Assembly: GCA_020630795.1 (NCBI GenBank)
Contig: JAHDIK010000021.1
Span: forward strand, 1 to 49,127
DNA length: 49,127 nt
Origin: Colwellia sp.
GTDB taxonomy: Bacteria; Pseudomonadota; Gammaproteobacteria; Enterobacterales; Alteromonadaceae
Reading direction: 5' to 3'
Shown: positions 22,481-36,735 of the stretch, in pieces
Position numbering within the stretch: position 1 is the first letter of the stretch
Layout: every line of letters starts with the position of its first letter
Position numbers and translations under genes: made by a program
The notes under the pieces: model-generated
What the model was told of the DNA's origin: nothing
The model's database searches: none
Seen by the model: only the letters and a program-made list of their open reading frames with translations

Positions 22481-23404
22481 TTACTCCTGTTCCACTTTTG
22501 GTTCTTTGTTATTGCAAAGTGGAAAACCGAGTTCTTCACGTTTAGCATAATATGATTCAGCACACGCTTTAGATAACGCACGTACTCTTAAAATATAACG
22601 TTGTCTTTCTGTAACGGAAATAGCATGACGCGCATCAAGTAAGTTAAACGCATGTGATGCTTTCATTACTTGCTCATATGCTGGTAATGGTAATCCTGCA
22701 TCATTCAGTTTTTTACTTTCTTGTTCACATTGGTCGAACTGTTTAAATAAAGCATCAACATCAGCATATTCAAAATTGTATGTTGATTGCTCTACTTCGT
22801 TCTGATGGAAAACATCACCATATAGTACTTTACCCATAGGCCCGTCTGTCCAAACTAAGTCGTAAATGCTATCTACGTTTTGAATATACATTGCTAAACG
22901 TTCTAAACCGTAAGTTATTTCGCCCGTTACTGGTGTACACTCTAAGCCACCTACTTGTTGGAAATACGTAAATTGAGTAATTTCCATGCCGTTTAACCAG
23001 ATCTCCCAACCTAAGCCCCATGCACCTAATGTTGGAGATTCCCAGTTATCCTCTACAAATCGAATATCGTGTACTAATGGATCAATACCCAATTCTTTTA
23101 AAGAGTTTAAATATAACTCTTGAATGTTTTTTGGTGATGGCTTTAACATTACTTGAAATTGGTAGTAGTGTTGAAGTCGATTCGGATTTTCACCATATCG
23201 ACCATCCGTAGGACGGCGACAAGGCTGTACGTATGCACTACTCATTGGTTCAGGGCCAATAGAGCGTAAAAATGTCATTGGGTGAAACGTACCAGCCCCA
23301 ACTTCTAAATCTAATGGTTGAATGATTACACAGCCCTGTCTCGACCAATAGTCTTGCAGTTGTAAGATCAAACCCTGAAATGTTTTTATATTAAACGTAC
23401 TCAT
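22481..23404 (-). CDS. glyQ: Glycyl-tRNA synthetase alpha subunit
   Basis: Catalytic class II synthetase subunit that activates glycine. The 307 residues follow E. coli GlyQ closely from [12 protein letters not shown] to the C-terminal [20 protein letters not shown]. The ATG at 23404 is preferred over a TTG six codons upstream because the family starts here and GGAT lies 5 bases before it. Co-transcribed with glyS. Confidence 0.98.
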   Translation of the reverse strand: MSTFNIKTFQGLILQLQDYWSRQGCVIIQPLDLEVGAGTFHPMTFLRSIGPEPMSSAYVQPCRRPTDGRYGENPNRLQHYYQFQVMLKPSPKNIQELYLNSLKELGIDPLVHDIRFVEDNWESPTLGAWGLGWEIWLNGMEITQFTYFQQVGGLECTPVTGEITYGLERLAMYIQNVDSIYDLVWTDGPMGKVLYGDVFHQNEVEQSTYNFEYADVDALFKQFDQCEQESKKLNDAGLPLPAYEQVMKASHAFNLLDARHAISVTERQRYILRVRALSKACAESYYAKREELGFPLCNNKEPKVEQE

Positions 23405-23451
23405 GAATATCCGATTTTTCAATATGATTAAAAGTTATATGTACTCTGGTG

Positions 23452-23457
23452 ATTATA
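23452..23457 (-). promoter_or_regulatory. Probable -10 element of the glyQS promoter
   Basis: A perfect TATAAT on the minus strand lies 47 bases before the glyQ ATG and downstream of the gyrB terminator. The -35 region is poor. Confidence 0.4.
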
Positions 23458-23519
23458 CGCTTTGTGCTTTTATTAGCCTAGCAACTAGAGTTCATTTTTT
23501 GTATTTTTTAAGCTATTAG

Positions 23520-23553
23520 AAACGAAAATGCCCAGATTTGATGTCCGGGCATT
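23520..23553 (-). terminator. Terminator after gyrB
   Basis: Stem AATGCCC / GGGCATT (23527-23533 with 23547-23553) with a 13-base loop. On the minus strand it is followed by TTTTCGTTT. It lies 20 bases after the gyrB stop and ends the dnaA-dnaN-recF-gyrB unit. Confidence 0.75.
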
Positions 23554-23572
23554 AAAAGTAACTTATAACATT

Positions 23573-27112
<3,540 letters not shown>

Positions 27113-27113
<1 letters not shown>

Positions 27114-28216
27114 TACAAACGCATAGGCATTACTACATAAATAGCTTCGCCTGTTTCTGCTCCTTCAATAACCACACTACTATTGCCATCAGCTAGGGTA
27201 AATTTAACTGACTCGTCTTTAATAGCATTAAGTACATCCAAAACGTAACTAACGTTAAACCCAACTTCTACGTCTTCAAATGGGAAATCTATTTCAACAA
27301 CTTCTTCTGCTTGTTCTTGCTCTGGGTTATTTGCTGTAATTTTTAACTCTGTTTTAGAGAAATTTAAGCGCACACCACGAAACTTTTCATTTGACAAAAT
27401 AGCGGCACGAGATAAAACCTGACGCATTTCTTCACGACTTGTTTCTAAAATCTTATCGCCATTGCGCGGTAAAACTCGACGGTAATCAGGGAATCGACCA
27501 TCTACTAACTTACTAGTAAATGAAAACTCTGAATCAATAATACGAATATGATTAGCACCTAAAAATACTTGAACAGTTTCTTCAACGGGATCAAGTAAAC
27601 GAATAATTTCCAAAATTCCCTTTCTAGGAACAATAACTTGTCTGTTAGGAAGAGCGAGAGTCTCGTTAGATATTTTACATATTGCGAGTCTATGTCCATC
27701 AGTTGCAACAGAACGAATTTCATTTCCTTCTGTTTCGATCGACATACCGTTTAAATAATAGCGAACATCTTGGTTAGCCATAGAAAAATGTGTACTTTCA
27801 ATTAAACGTAAAAAGTCAGATTTTAGAAGGTTAAATTCAACATCGCCTTTCCACTCTTCAATGTTTGGAAAATCATCAGAAGATAAAGTAGATAAGGAGT
27901 ATTTACTGCGGCCGGTACAAATTTTAATGGTATCGCCATCTAGGTCGAATGATAACACCGAGTCGTTAGGTAAGCTTTTACAAATATCAAGAAGCTTTCT
28001 TGCGGGAATTGTTACTTTAGCATCTCCAGCATGGTTATCTATTTGAGCATAAGAAACCATTTCTAGCTCTAAATCAGTAGCTGTTAGTGTAAGTGATTGC
28101 CCACTTACTTCTAATAAAACATTACTAAGTATTGGTAAAGTGCTCTTACGCTCGACAGCACCAGAAACAAGTAACAATGGTTTTAAAAGTAATTCCCTAT
28201 TGATTGAAAACTTCAT
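27113..28216 (-). CDS. dnaN: DNA polymerase III beta sliding clamp
   Basis: Ring-shaped processivity factor that tethers polymerase III to DNA. The 367 residues match the standard three-domain clamp from MKFSINRELLLKPL to the C-terminal VVMPMRL, the conserved C-terminal edge that forms part of the protein-binding pocket. It follows dnaA after about 30 bases and overlaps recF by one base. Confidence 0.98.
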
Positions 28217-28246
28217 TATTTTACCTATAAATATTTAACTGACCAA

Positions 28247-29605
28247 TTAAGATGAAAGTGTTCTTATTAAGTTTGAATAATCTTCTTTAATGTCATGCGT
28301 TTCTTCACGTAACGATTTAACCTTACGACAAGCATGCAATACCGTTGTGTGATCTCTACCACCAAACGCATCACCTATTTCTGGCAAGCTATGGTTAGTA
28401 AGTTCCTTAGACAATGCCATAGCAATTTGTCTAGGTCGAGCTACAGAACGATTGCGCCTTTTTGAAAGAATATCAGCAACTTTGATTTTATAGTATTCAG
28501 CAACGGTTCGTTGAATATTATCAATTGTGACAAGTTTATCTTGAAGTGCAAGTAAATCACGTAAAGCTTCTCTCACAAAATCGATAGTGATCGCTCTTCC
28601 AGTAAAGTTAGCGTTTGCAACTACTCGATTTAACGCGCCTTCCAACTCACGTACATTAGAACGTAATCGTTTTGCAATAAAGAATGCCACTTCATCAGCC
28701 AAATTTATATGACTTTCTTCGGCTTTCCTTTTTAATATCGCAACTCGTGTTTCTAACTCGGGCGGTTCAATAGCAATTGTTAAACCCCAACCAAAGCGAG
28801 ATTTAAGTCGGTCTTCAACATCTACTTCTTTTGGATAACGGTCACTTGTCAGAATAATTTGTTGATTACCTTCGAGTAAAGCATTGAAAGTATGGAAGAA
28901 TTCTTCCTGCGTTCTGTCTTTTCCTGCGAAGAATTGAATATCATCTATAAGTAACGCATCAACAGATCGGTAAAATTGCTTAAACTTTTCCATTTCGTTG
29001 TTTTGTAGCGCTCTTACCATGTCTTGAACAAATCGTTCTGAATGCATATAAGCAATTTTAGCATCAGGTTTGTTCGCCAAAATACCATTACCCACAGCAT
29101 GTAATAAATGCGTTTTACCTAAGCCTGTACCGCCATATATAAATAGAGGGTTATATGCTGAACCAGGATTGTCTGCAACTTGCGATGCAGCAGCACGAGC
29201 TAACTGATTTGATTTACCTTCAACGAAATTATCGAAAGTATATTTTACACGAACGTTAGCTGTTTTTGGTAAACCAGGGTCGGCTTTTGCTGAACTCGCT
29301 TTTTTTGATGGTGCTTGCGTACTAATGGGTGTTTGTACTACTTGAGACGTAGCTACATTAGGAATACTTCCTACATCAAACCTCAATACTGGAGGGTTTG
29401 CAGGATCATTAAGCGCAACTAATTCATTAAGTCGGTTAAGGTATTTGTCTCTAACCCAATCTAATACAAACCTGTTAGGGGCATATAAGGTAACAGTATT
29501 ATTGTCTATTACACATTGAAGAGGTCTGATCCACATACTAAATTGTTGTGCGGGTAACTCTTCTTGCAACATAGACAAACAACTTTGCCAGTGTGATTGA
29601 TCCAA
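28247..29605 (-). CDS. dnaA: Chromosomal replication initiator DnaA
   Basis: AAA+ initiator that binds DnaA boxes and melts oriC. The 452 residues have helicase-loading domain I (about 1-85), a variable linker, the AAA+ domain (Walker A GGTGLGKT at 158-165, Walker [10 protein letters not shown]) and the DNA-binding domain IV with [15 protein letters not shown]. Translation starts at TTG with GGAG (29612-29615) 6 bases upstream; this weak start and the DnaA box in its promoter both limit DnaA output. Confidence 0.98.
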   Translation of the reverse strand: MDQSHWQSCLSMLQEELPAQQFSMWIRPLQCVIDNNTVTLYAPNRFVLDWVRDKYLNRLNELVALNDPANPPVLRFDVGSIPNVATSQVVQTPISTQAPSKKASSAKADPGLPKTANVRVKYTFDNFVEGKSNQLARAAASQVADNPGSAYNPLFIYGGTGLGKTHLLHAVGNGILANKPDAKIAYMHSERFVQDMVRALQNNEMEKFKQFYRSVDALLIDDIQFFAGKDRTQEEFFHTFNALLEGNQQIILTSDRYPKEVDVEDRLKSRFGWGLTIAIEPPELETRVAILKRKAEESHINLADEVAFFIAKRLRSNVRELEGALNRVVANANFTGRAITIDFVREALRDLLALQDKLVTIDNIQRTVAEYYKIKVADILSKRRNRSVARPRQIAMALSKELTNHSLPEIGDAFGGRDHTTVLHACRKVKSLREETHDIKEDYSNLIRTLSS

Positions 29606-29701
29606 CTAGAACTCCAAGCTTGTTATCATTCCTTTGTATCAAACCCAAAAGTTGGCACAGTAAAAAGGAAATAGAGGTAAATTATTATTATGAATACCTT
29701 C

Positions 29702-29730
29702 ATTATCACCCTACTTATCCACAAGTTCAA
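29702..29730 (-). promoter_or_regulatory. dnaA promoter with a DnaA box in the spacer
   Basis: On the minus strand TTGAAC (29725-29730), a 17-base spacer and GATAAT (29702-29707). A perfect DnaA box (29715-29723) lies wholly inside the spacer, so bound DnaA would exclude RNA polymerase. Start of transcription near 29695 gives a leader of about 90 bases. Confidence 0.7.
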
Positions 29731-29953
29731 TATTGACATTTGTAATAAAGATAAATACTTGAAGAAAACTTTATCAAATCCATAAAAAATAATACTTTCA
29801 TCGTTTAATTAGATTATTTTATTACTAAAAAACTACCAGTATAATATTTAGGAATGAACACTTTTTTCACCAGAAAAAAACGATATTGTGATGAAACTGT
29901 GGATATTTATGTGGATCAACAAAGATCCTTTTAAAAATAGATATTGTTCTATG

Positions 29954-29982
29954 TTGACGGCCTCAACTTATCTGTATATAAT
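29954..29982 (+). promoter_or_regulatory. Strong sigma-70 promoter of rpmH-rnpA
   Basis: TTGACG (29954-29959), a 17-base spacer and TATAAT (29977-29982): 11 of 12 consensus bases. Transcription should start near 29989, about 70 bases before the rpmH ATG. Confidence 0.9.
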
Positions 29983-30058
29983 TCTGCCTCTTTTTTAGAC
30001 CAGTGTGCTCATTACGGCTACTATTTGCCAGGGCAACAACAACCGACGGATTAGCGTA

Positions 30059-30193
30059 ATGAAAAGAACATTTCAACCTAGTGTATTAAAGCGTAAACGC
30101 AACCACGGGTTTCGTGCTCGTATGGCTACTAAGAACGGTCGTGCTGTAATTGCACGTCGTCGTGCTAAAGGCCGTGCTAGCTTAAGCGCATAA
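30059..30193 (+). CDS. rpmH: 50S ribosomal protein L34
   Basis: A 44-residue, very basic ribosomal protein starting [19 protein letters not shown] and ending in the [12 protein letters not shown] tail. The ATG at 30059 gives the exact bacterial L34 length; longer frames extending upstream run through the untranslated leader. First gene of the rpmH-rnpA-yidD-yidC cluster. Confidence 0.98.
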   Translation: MKRTFQPSVLKRKRNHGFRARMATKNGRAVIARRRAKGRASLSA

Positions 30194-30232
30194 TCTCTTT
30201 TTGTTTATTCAATTAGAGTCTGAGTAACTATC

Positions 30233-30589
30233 ATGGTTACTTATGAATTTAATCGGGAGTCACGATTACTGACTCCCGGTCAATTTCAATCTGTTTTTGC
30301 CAAACCTCTACGTTTTGGTTCTAATCATATTACAATTCTTGTTACCCCAAATACTAATGAAACTAATCGTTTAGGCTTAGCTATAGCTAAAAAACGTGTA
30401 AAATTAGCTGTTCAACGAAACAGAATTAAACGCTTGATTAGAGAAAGTTTTCGTTTAAATCAGCATGACCTCCCCCATATAGATATTGTTGTTATGGTAA
30501 AGTCAGGTACTGATAAACTCGACAACAAAGAAATAACTCGACAATTAGAAAAAATATGGCGAAAAGTTATACTCCGCCACAAATCATAG
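30233..30589 (+). CDS. rnpA: Ribonuclease P protein component
   Basis: Basic protein subunit of RNase P, which trims the 5' leader of precursor tRNAs. The 118 residues contain the signature [16 protein letters not shown], the RNR motif that contacts the RNA subunit. It follows rpmH by 39 bases. Its last 34 bases are also the first codons of yidD in another frame. Confidence 0.97.
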   Translation: MVTYEFNRESRLLTPGQFQSVFAKPLRFGSNHITILVTPNTNETNRLGLAIAKKRVKLAVQRNRIKRLIRESFRLNQHDLPHIDIVVMVKSGTDKLDNKEITRQLEKIWRKVILRHKS

Positions 30590-30804
30590 CTGTATCTTTA
30601 GTAAAAGCTTATCAGCGCTGGCTTAGCCCGTTATTAGGGAACAATTGTCGGTTCGATCCAACCTGCTCTTTTTATACTATAGAAGCAATTAATCGCTTCG
30701 GCGTTATAAAAGGTTGTTGGTTAGCAAGCAAACGTATATTAAAATGCCACCCACTTAACGCGGGAGGCTCAGATCCCGTACCACCATCAAAAAAAGAGAA
30801 ATAA
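30556..30804 (+). CDS. yidD: Membrane protein insertion efficiency factor YidD
   Basis: An 82-residue amphipathic, cysteine-containing protein attached to the inner membrane that assists YidC-dependent insertion. The family core is plain: [20 protein letters not shown] and the Cys-Xaa-His-Pro segment [14 protein letters not shown]. It overlaps rnpA by 34 bases, an arrangement seen in many bacteria, and ends 6 bases before yidC. Confidence 0.96.
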   Translation: MAKSYTPPQIIAVSLVKAYQRWLSPLLGNNCRFDPTCSFYTIEAINRFGVIKGCWLASKRILKCHPLNAGGSDPVPPSKKEK

Positions 30805-30810
30805 TACATT

Positions 30811-32436
30811 ATGGAATCTCAACGCAGTTTTTTGTTTATTGCGCTAATGGTTGTTACCTATTTATTATTTGCTGAATGGCAAAAAGAAAATGCTCCGGTA
30901 ATAGAACAACCTGCTCAAGTTCAAACAAATAATATTGAAAACGCCAACGGCGAATACATTCCTGAATCAACAGCTAGTAACAACGTTGTTCAAGAAACCG
31001 TTAAATCAACTGAGAAAGTTGTTTCAGTAAACACTAATGTATTAGCAATAAAAATTGATACTCGTGGTGGTGACATAATAGAAGCTAAACTTCTAAAATA
31101 TGACACTGAGCAAGGTAACGGTATCCCATTTACTGTAATGCAAAATGGTGACAGAAAATACGTAGCTCAAAGTGGTTTGATTGGCGCACAAGGCATTGAT
31201 CAAATTATAAGTGGTCGCCCCGTTTATTCAGTTGCACAAACTCAATACGACTTAGGAACGAATGACTCGTTAACCGTAGATCTTAATTTTGTAACTCCGA
31301 AAGGTCTTGCAGTAACTAAACGATTTACTTTTAACAAATCTACCTACAGCATCAACGTAGAATATGTATTAAAAAACAACATGTCTACACCAGCATCTAT
31401 GCAAATGTATGCACAACTTAAGCAGTCTACCATTGTAGAAAGTGGTTCTGCGTTAATGCCTACATACCGCGGTGCAGCATACTCTACAACGGAAGAACGT
31501 TACGAAAAATACGACTTTGATGATATTGAAGATACCAAGCTAAATGTAAGCACTATAGGTGGTTGGATAGCGATGCTTGAGCACTACTTTGTATCATCAT
31601 GGGTTCCAAAACACGAAGATACGAATCAAATTTATACAAACTTCACATCAAATAGAGATGCTGTAATTGGTTTCAAAGCCCCTGCTTTAACCGTTCAACC
31701 AAATACAGAAGCTACAACTTCTGCAATATTATACGTTGGCCCTAAAGACCAAGCAGTACTAGAAACTCTAGCACCTAATTTAGACCTAACTATCGATTAC
31801 GGATTTTTATGGATGATCAGCCAGCCACTATTCTGGTTACTAATCAAAATTCAGTCATTAGTTTCTAACTGGGGACTTGCCATTATAATCATCACTTTAA
31901 TCGTTAAAGGTGCAATGTATCCATTAACTAAAGCGCAATATACCTCTATGGCTAAAATGCGTGAACTAGCACCTAAAATGGCTCAATTAAAAGAACGTTT
32001 TGGTGATGACAGACAAAAGATGTCGCAAGCAACAATGGAGATGTACCGTAAAGAAAAGGTCAATCCAGCAGGCGGTTGTTTACCTCTATTAATTCAAATG
32101 CCTATTTTCTTAGCACTCTACTGGGTGTTTTTAGAAAGTGTTGAATTACGTCACGCACCATTCATGTTATGGATTCAAGATTTATCAGCACAAGACCCGT
32201 ACTACATTCTACCGGTACTAATGGGTGTAAGTATGTTTATCATGCAAAAAATGCAGCCGATGACTATTCAAGATCCTATGCAGCAAAAAATCATGCAATA
32301 CATGCCTGTAATGTTTACTGTATTTTTCTTCTGGTTCCCATCAGGTCTAGTACTTTACTGGTTAGTGAGTAATATCATTTCAATTGTTCAAATGAAGATA
32401 ATATTCTCAGGATTAGAAAAAGCAAAACAAAGCTAG
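30811..32436 (+). CDS. yidC: Membrane protein insertase YidC
   Basis: Inner-membrane insertase acting alone or with SecYEG. At 541 residues it has the Gram-negative layout: an N-terminal membrane anchor (about 5-22), a large periplasmic P1 domain (about 50-330) and five C-terminal membrane helices. The conserved segments MYPLTKAQYTSMAKM and KVNPAGGCLPLLIQMP, and a C-terminal helix with FPSGLVLYWLVSN, are present. It ends at a strong terminator. Confidence 0.98.
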   Translation: MESQRSFLFIALMVVTYLLFAEWQKENAPVIEQPAQVQTNNIENANGEYIPESTASNNVVQETVKSTEKVVSVNTNVLAIKIDTRGGDIIEAKLLKYDTEQGNGIPFTVMQNGDRKYVAQSGLIGAQGIDQIISGRPVYSVAQTQYDLGTNDSLTVDLNFVTPKGLAVTKRFTFNKSTYSINVEYVLKNNMSTPASMQMYAQLKQSTIVESGSALMPTYRGAAYSTTEERYEKYDFDDIEDTKLNVSTIGGWIAMLEHYFVSSWVPKHEDTNQIYTNFTSNRDAVIGFKAPALTVQPNTEATTSAILYVGPKDQAVLETLAPNLDLTIDYGFLWMISQPLFWLLIKIQSLVSNWGLAIIIITLIVKGAMYPLTKAQYTSMAKMRELAPKMAQLKERFGDDRQKMSQATMEMYRKEKVNPAGGCLPLLIQMPIFLALYWVFLESVELRHAPFMLWIQDLSAQDPYYILPVLMGVSMFIMQKMQPMTIQDPMQQKIMQYMPVMFTVFFFWFPSGLVLYWLVSNIISIVQMKIIFSGLEKAKQS

Positions 32437-32451
32437 AAACTTATTAAAACT

Positions 32452-32478
32452 AAAAAGGTGGCTAAGGCCACCTTTTTT
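32452..32478 (+). terminator. Rho-independent terminator after yidC
   Basis: An 11-bp stem with core AGGTGGC / GCCACCT (32452-32462 with 32467-32477), a 4-base loop and a run of six T, 16 bases after the yidC stop. Confidence 0.93.
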
Positions 32479-32570
32479 ATTTCTGTAATACAAACTCTTC
32501 CCTCATTTCATCCAAAGCACTCAACGTTTATAATACGATTGAAATTACACCGATCTAATAGAGATAACTC

Positions 32571-33953
32571 ATGACAGAACAAAGCTTTTCTTCAATGTCT
32601 AAAGAAACTATCGCAGCACAAGCTACGGCTCCAGGACGTGGTGGTGTTGGCATAATAAGAGTATCAGGACCAGAAGTGAAAAATGTCGCTCAAACGATAT
32701 TAGGTAAAATACCAGAGTTAAGAAAAGCCGAATATTTAACGTTTAAAAATCTCGCTGGTGACGCATTAGATCAAGGTATAGCACTATATTTTAAAGGCCC
32801 TAACTCATTCACAGGTGAAGATGTTATTGAATTTCAAGGACATGGCGGACCTATTATCCTTGATATGCTACTTAAAGAAATTCTTTCACTATCTAAAGTA
32901 AGAATGGCGAATCCCGGTGAGTTTAGCGAACAAGCATTTATTAATGACAAACTAGACCTAACTCAAGCCGAAGCAATAGCCGACTTAATCAATTCGAGCT
33001 CTGAGCAAGCAGCAAAATGTGCTCTTAACTCATTACAAGGCGACTTTTCAAAACTAATCAACAAATTAGTTGAAGATACTATTCATCTGCGTATGTACGT
33101 AGAAGCCGCTATAGATTTTCCTGAAGAAGAAATAGATTTTTTAGCAGATAAAAAAGTGGTTACTAATTTAAAAGCAATTATTACTCAAGTAAGTGACGTA
33201 CGAAAAAAAGCACAACAAGGTGCGCTTATACGTGAAGGTATGCGAGTTGTAATTGCAGGACGTCCTAATGCAGGTAAATCTAGCTTATTAAACGCATTAA
33301 GCGGTAAAGAGAGTGCGATAGTAACAGACATCGCAGGAACGACTCGTGACGTGTTATCAGAGCACATACACATCGACGGAATGCCGTTACATATTATAGA
33401 CACAGCTGGTTTAAGAGAAAGCGACGATAAAGTTGAACAAATAGGCATAGAAAGAGCTTGGAAAGAAATTAACCAAGCCGATCGTATATTGCTTATGGTT
33501 GACTCTACAAATTCAGACAACGATCCTAAAAGTGAGTGGCCTGATTTTTTCGAAAAACTACCAGACAATATAGGGCTTAGTATTGTAAGAAACAAAGCTG
33601 ATATAAGCGGCGCCAAAACGGGGTTAGTAACAGATAACGATACACCTGTTATAACATTATCAGCCAAAAGTGGTGACGGTGTTAATATCCTTAAAGAGCA
33701 TTTAAAAGAAATTATGGGCTATCAAGGAAGCACTGAAGGCGGCTTTATGGCACGCCGAAGGCACTTATCAGCATTAGAAAAAGCCCACCAACATTTAGAG
33801 ATAGGTCTGGAACAGCTTGAATCATATGTAGCAGGTGAAATTCTCGCTGAAGAATTAAAATTTTGCCAACAAGAACTCAATCAAATTACTGGAGAGTTCA
33901 CCAATGACGACTTACTTTCAGAGATATTTTCTTCATTCTGTATAGGTAAATAA
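32571..33953 (+). CDS. mnmE: tRNA modification GTPase MnmE
   Basis: Works with MnmG to install cmnm5 on wobble uridine. The 460 residues have an N-terminal tetrahydrofolate-binding domain (about 1-125), a helical domain and an inserted G domain with GRPNAGKSS from residue 230, DTAGL and NKAD, ending with the catalytic CIGK (Cys457). The ATG at 32571 has GAGA 7 bases upstream; a second ATG eight codons in has no ribosome binding site. Partner mnmG lies across oriC. Confidence 0.97.
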   Translation: MTEQSFSSMSKETIAAQATAPGRGGVGIIRVSGPEVKNVAQTILGKIPELRKAEYLTFKNLAGDALDQGIALYFKGPNSFTGEDVIEFQGHGGPIILDMLLKEILSLSKVRMANPGEFSEQAFINDKLDLTQAEAIADLINSSSEQAAKCALNSLQGDFSKLINKLVEDTIHLRMYVEAAIDFPEEEIDFLADKKVVTNLKAIITQVSDVRKKAQQGALIREGMRVVIAGRPNAGKSSLLNALSGKESAIVTDIAGTTRDVLSEHIHIDGMPLHIIDTAGLRESDDKVEQIGIERAWKEINQADRILLMVDSTNSDNDPKSEWPDFFEKLPDNIGLSIVRNKADISGAKTGLVTDNDTPVITLSAKSGDGVNILKEHLKEIMGYQGSTEGGFMARRRHLSALEKAHQHLEIGLEQLESYVAGEILAEELKFCQQELNQITGEFTNDDLLSEIFSSFCIGK

Positions 33954-33972
33954 GCATAAAATAGGAGTGAAT

Positions 33973-34416
33973 ATGAGTTCATATCAAATAATTGTAGGCA
34001 GTATGTTAGGCGGAACTGAATACGTTGCAGAAGCCTGTGAAGAAACATTAAATGAGCTTGGCCATCAAACATTAGTTCATTTAACACCCAGTTTTAAAGA
34101 AATAAATACAAAAGATCAGCATTGGCTTATTTGTACCTCAACTCATGGTGCTGGCGACTACCCTGACAATATACAAGAATTTGTGTCAGATCTTACCAAC
34201 ACGGATCAAGATCTAAATTCCATTAAATTTTTAGTGATTGGGATCGGCGATACAAATTACGATACGTTTTGCTACGCTGCAAAAAACATAGAAAAACTTT
34301 TAATATCAAAAGGTTGTAAAAAAATAACTGATGCACTCACGCTAGACATGTCTGAAGATATCGATCCAGAAGATCTATCTCAACGCTGGATAACAGAAAT
34401 TAACGATCTACTATAA
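33973..34416 (+). CDS. mioC: Flavodoxin-like protein MioC
   Basis: FMN-binding flavodoxin-fold protein of 147 residues, the same length as E. coli MioC, reported there to support biotin synthase in vitro. The phosphate-binding loop GSMLGGTEYVAE (about 9-20), the STHGAGDYPDN loop and GIGDTNYDTF loop are visible. GGAG sits 5 bases before the ATG; a GTG two codons earlier overlaps that site. Its transcript runs straight into oriC, as in E. coli. Confidence 0.95.
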   Translation: MSSYQIIVGSMLGGTEYVAEACEETLNELGHQTLVHLTPSFKEINTKDQHWLICTSTHGAGDYPDNIQEFVSDLTNTDQDLNSIKFLVIGIGDTNYDTFCYAAKNIEKLLISKGCKKITDALTLDMSEDIDPEDLSQRWITEINDLL

Positions 34417-34825
34417 CGATCTTACACATAAGTTATTCACAAATAAGTGCCATTTTTAACAGTACTGTGAATAACTTTGTTAAAAACCTATTATTTTAAT
34501 ATTATTATTCAGTGAATATATTTAGTACATAATTCTTCTGTGGATAAACAAGCGTTTTGATCATAGGTTTAATTGATAATGATCCAAGGTTATATACAAC
34601 CTTATATATACTATAAGTTTATGTTTTAACATTATAAAAAGTACTTACCCACAGAAAACAGCGTCACTAATAAGTAATAACAACAAGATCTTTAAAAAGA
34701 TCTTATATATTATAAGGAAGATCACAGTACGATCTTTTTAACGATTTGATCATTCCCCTCACCTCAAAAAAAAGCTAAAATACGTTCCCTATTTTTCAAG
34801 AACATTTATCCAAGGTTTAAAATTT
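34417..34825. other. Replication origin oriC (mioC-mnmG interval)
   Basis: A 409-base non-coding region of E. coli oriC type, reversed relative to the usual E. coli drawing. DnaA boxes: TTATTCACA 34433-34441, TGTGAATAA 34466-34474, perfect TGTGGATAA 34539-34547, weak TTATATACA 34590-34598 and TTACCCACA 34645-34653 (in the place of R1). Eight GATC sites occur (34418, 34559, 34581, 34687, 34699, 34720, 34731, 34748), well above chance, for Dam/SeqA. On the minus strand three AT-rich GATC-headed 13-mers (34711-34723, 34690-34702, 34678-34690) form the likely unwinding element on the mnmG side. Confidence 0.9.
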
Positions 34826-36715
34826 ATGTGGTATCAAGAGTCTTATGACGTAATAGTTGTAGGTGGTGGACATGCTGGAACAGAAGCGTGTTTAGCATCA
34901 GCACGCATGGGTTGTAAAACACTTTTACTAACACATAACATTGACACACTAGGGCAGATGTCTTGTAACCCTGCGATCGGTGGGATCGGAAAGGGACATC
35001 TTGTAAAAGAAATTGATGCTTTAGGTGGTTTAATGGCTACCGCTACAGATCATGCAGCTATTCAATTTAGAACACTTAATGCAAGTAAAGGCCCAGCAGT
35101 ACGAGCTACCAGAGCACAAGCAGACAGATTACTCTACAAATCTTTTGTTAGAAACTATCTTGAAAACCATGAAAATTTAACTATTTTTCAACAACCTTGT
35201 GACGATCTAATTTTAGAAAATAACGTTGTAGTTGGTGTATCAACTCAAATGGGTTTAAAGTTTAAAGCTAAGTCGGTTGTACTAACGGTAGGTACCTTTT
35301 TAGCTGGTCAAATTCATATTGGTTTAAACAACTACCAAGGTGGTCGAGCAGGTGATCCTTCAAGTGAAAACTTAGCTAAAAGCCTTAGAGACATGCCTTT
35401 TAGAATGGATCGCCTAAAAACTGGTACTCCTCCTCGTTTAGATGCTCGTAGCTTAGACTTTTCAGTAATGGAAGAACAACCAGGTGACGATCCTAGCCCT
35501 GTATTTTCTTTCATGGGAAATAGATCACAACAACCTAAACAAATTTCATGTTTTATTACACATACCAATAAAAACACACATGATATTATTCGTAGTGGTT
35601 TAGACAGATCGCCTATGTATACAGGTGTTATTGAAGGTGTTGGTCCTAGATACTGCCCGTCTATTGAAGATAAAATTCATCGTTTTTCGAGTAAAGATTC
35701 ACATCAAATATTTGTTGAACCAGAAGGTTTAACAACGCATGAGATTTACCCTAATGGTATATCTACAAGTTTACCGTTTGACGTTCAAATGGATCTTGTA
35801 AGATCAATCAAAGGTTTTGAAAATGCACATATTACAAGACCTGGTTATGCTATTGAGTATGACTATTTTGATCCACGTGATTTAAAACAAACGCTAGAAA
35901 GTAAGTTTGTTAATAACCTTTATTTTGCGGGACAAATTAATGGAACAACTGGTTATGAAGAAGCTGGTGCACAAGGTTTATTGGCTGCTACAAACGCTGC
36001 CGCTAGAGTTCAAAACAAAGAAGAACTTATTTTAGGTCGTGAAGAAGCCTATATGGGCGTATTAGTTGATGATCTTGCGACATTAGGTACCAAAGAACCT
36101 TATCGTATGTTTACTTCACGTGCGGAATACAGATTACTTTTACGTGAAGACAATGCGGATATTAGACTAACCGAAAAAGGTCATAAGCTTGGTTTAGTTG
36201 ATGAAACTCGTTGGAAACGATTCAATGAGAAAATGGAAAATATTGAATTAGAGCGTCAACGTTTAAAATCAACATGGATCCACAAAGATCACGTTGCTGT
36301 TAACGAGATTAACCCTTTGCTAAAAACTCCTATTAGTAGAGAAAATAGCTTAGAAGATTTAATAAGACGTCCAGAAGTAAATTATAACGACTTAATGAAT
36401 ATTGAAAGCCTAGGTCCTAAACTTAGTGATACTGAAGCTTCTGAACAAGTTGAAATTCAAATTAAATATGCTGGTTATATCGATCGTCAGTTAGATGATA
36501 TTGATAAAAAGAAACGTCATGAACAAACATTAATACCAGTAGACTTTGATTTTTCACAAATCTCAGGGTTATCAAACGAGGTAATTGCCAAGTTAACAGA
36601 TACTCGCCCTGAAACTATTGGTAAAGCTTCGCGAATTTCAGGTATTACTCCTGCTGCAATTTCGTTATTATTAGTGTATCTAAAAAAGCATGGTTTACTG
36701 CGTAAATCTGCTTAA
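34826..36715 (+). CDS. mnmG: tRNA uridine 5-carboxymethylaminomethyl modification enzyme MnmG
   Basis: FAD-dependent partner of MnmE for wobble-uridine modification. The 629 residues have the dinucleotide loop GGGHAG at 13-18, the conserved [13 protein letters not shown] segment, [12 protein letters not shown], and a second nucleotide region near 365-385 ([19 protein letters not shown]). It borders oriC directly, as gidA does in E. coli, and starts the mnmG-rsmG-parA-parB run. Confidence 0.98.
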   Translation: MWYQESYDVIVVGGGHAGTEACLASARMGCKTLLLTHNIDTLGQMSCNPAIGGIGKGHLVKEIDALGGLMATATDHAAIQFRTLNASKGPAVRATRAQADRLLYKSFVRNYLENHENLTIFQQPCDDLILENNVVVGVSTQMGLKFKAKSVVLTVGTFLAGQIHIGLNNYQGGRAGDPSSENLAKSLRDMPFRMDRLKTGTPPRLDARSLDFSVMEEQPGDDPSPVFSFMGNRSQQPKQISCFITHTNKNTHDIIRSGLDRSPMYTGVIEGVGPRYCPSIEDKIHRFSSKDSHQIFVEPEGLTTHEIYPNGISTSLPFDVQMDLVRSIKGFENAHITRPGYAIEYDYFDPRDLKQTLESKFVNNLYFAGQINGTTGYEEAGAQGLLAATNAAARVQNKEELILGREEAYMGVLVDDLATLGTKEPYRMFTSRAEYRLLLREDNADIRLTEKGHKLGLVDETRWKRFNEKMENIELERQRLKSTWIHKDHVAVNEINPLLKTPISRENSLEDLIRRPEVNYNDLMNIESLGPKLSDTEASEQVEIQIKYAGYIDRQLDDIDKKKRHEQTLIPVDFDFSQISGLSNEVIAKLTDTRPETIGKASRISGITPAAISLLLVYLKKHGLLRKSA

Positions 36716-36735
36716 ATTCAATAAAGCTAAAATAC

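Larger units (their letters stand above)
29606..30058. other. dnaA-rpmH intergenic region with DnaA boxes
   Basis: A 453-base AT-rich gap between divergent dnaA and rpmH. It holds the dnaA promoter on the left, the rpmH promoter on the right and three DnaA-box-like 9-mers: perfect TTATCCACA at 29715-29723, TGTGGATAT at 29898-29906 and TGTGGATCA at 29910-29918 (one or two mismatches). No gene is seen in it. In Pseudomonas this interval is the replication origin; here the mioC-mnmG interval is the better candidate. Confidence 0.75.

Noticed and set aside
29733..29738. Plus-strand TTGACA in the dnaA-rpmH gap as a further promoter
   Set aside because: No -10 element lies at a suitable distance; the strong rpmH promoter 220 bases downstream is sufficient.
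33185..33667. 160-codon open frame opposite mnmE
   Set aside because: Antisense shadow of the mnmE G domain; serine/leucine-rich and without a ribosome binding site.
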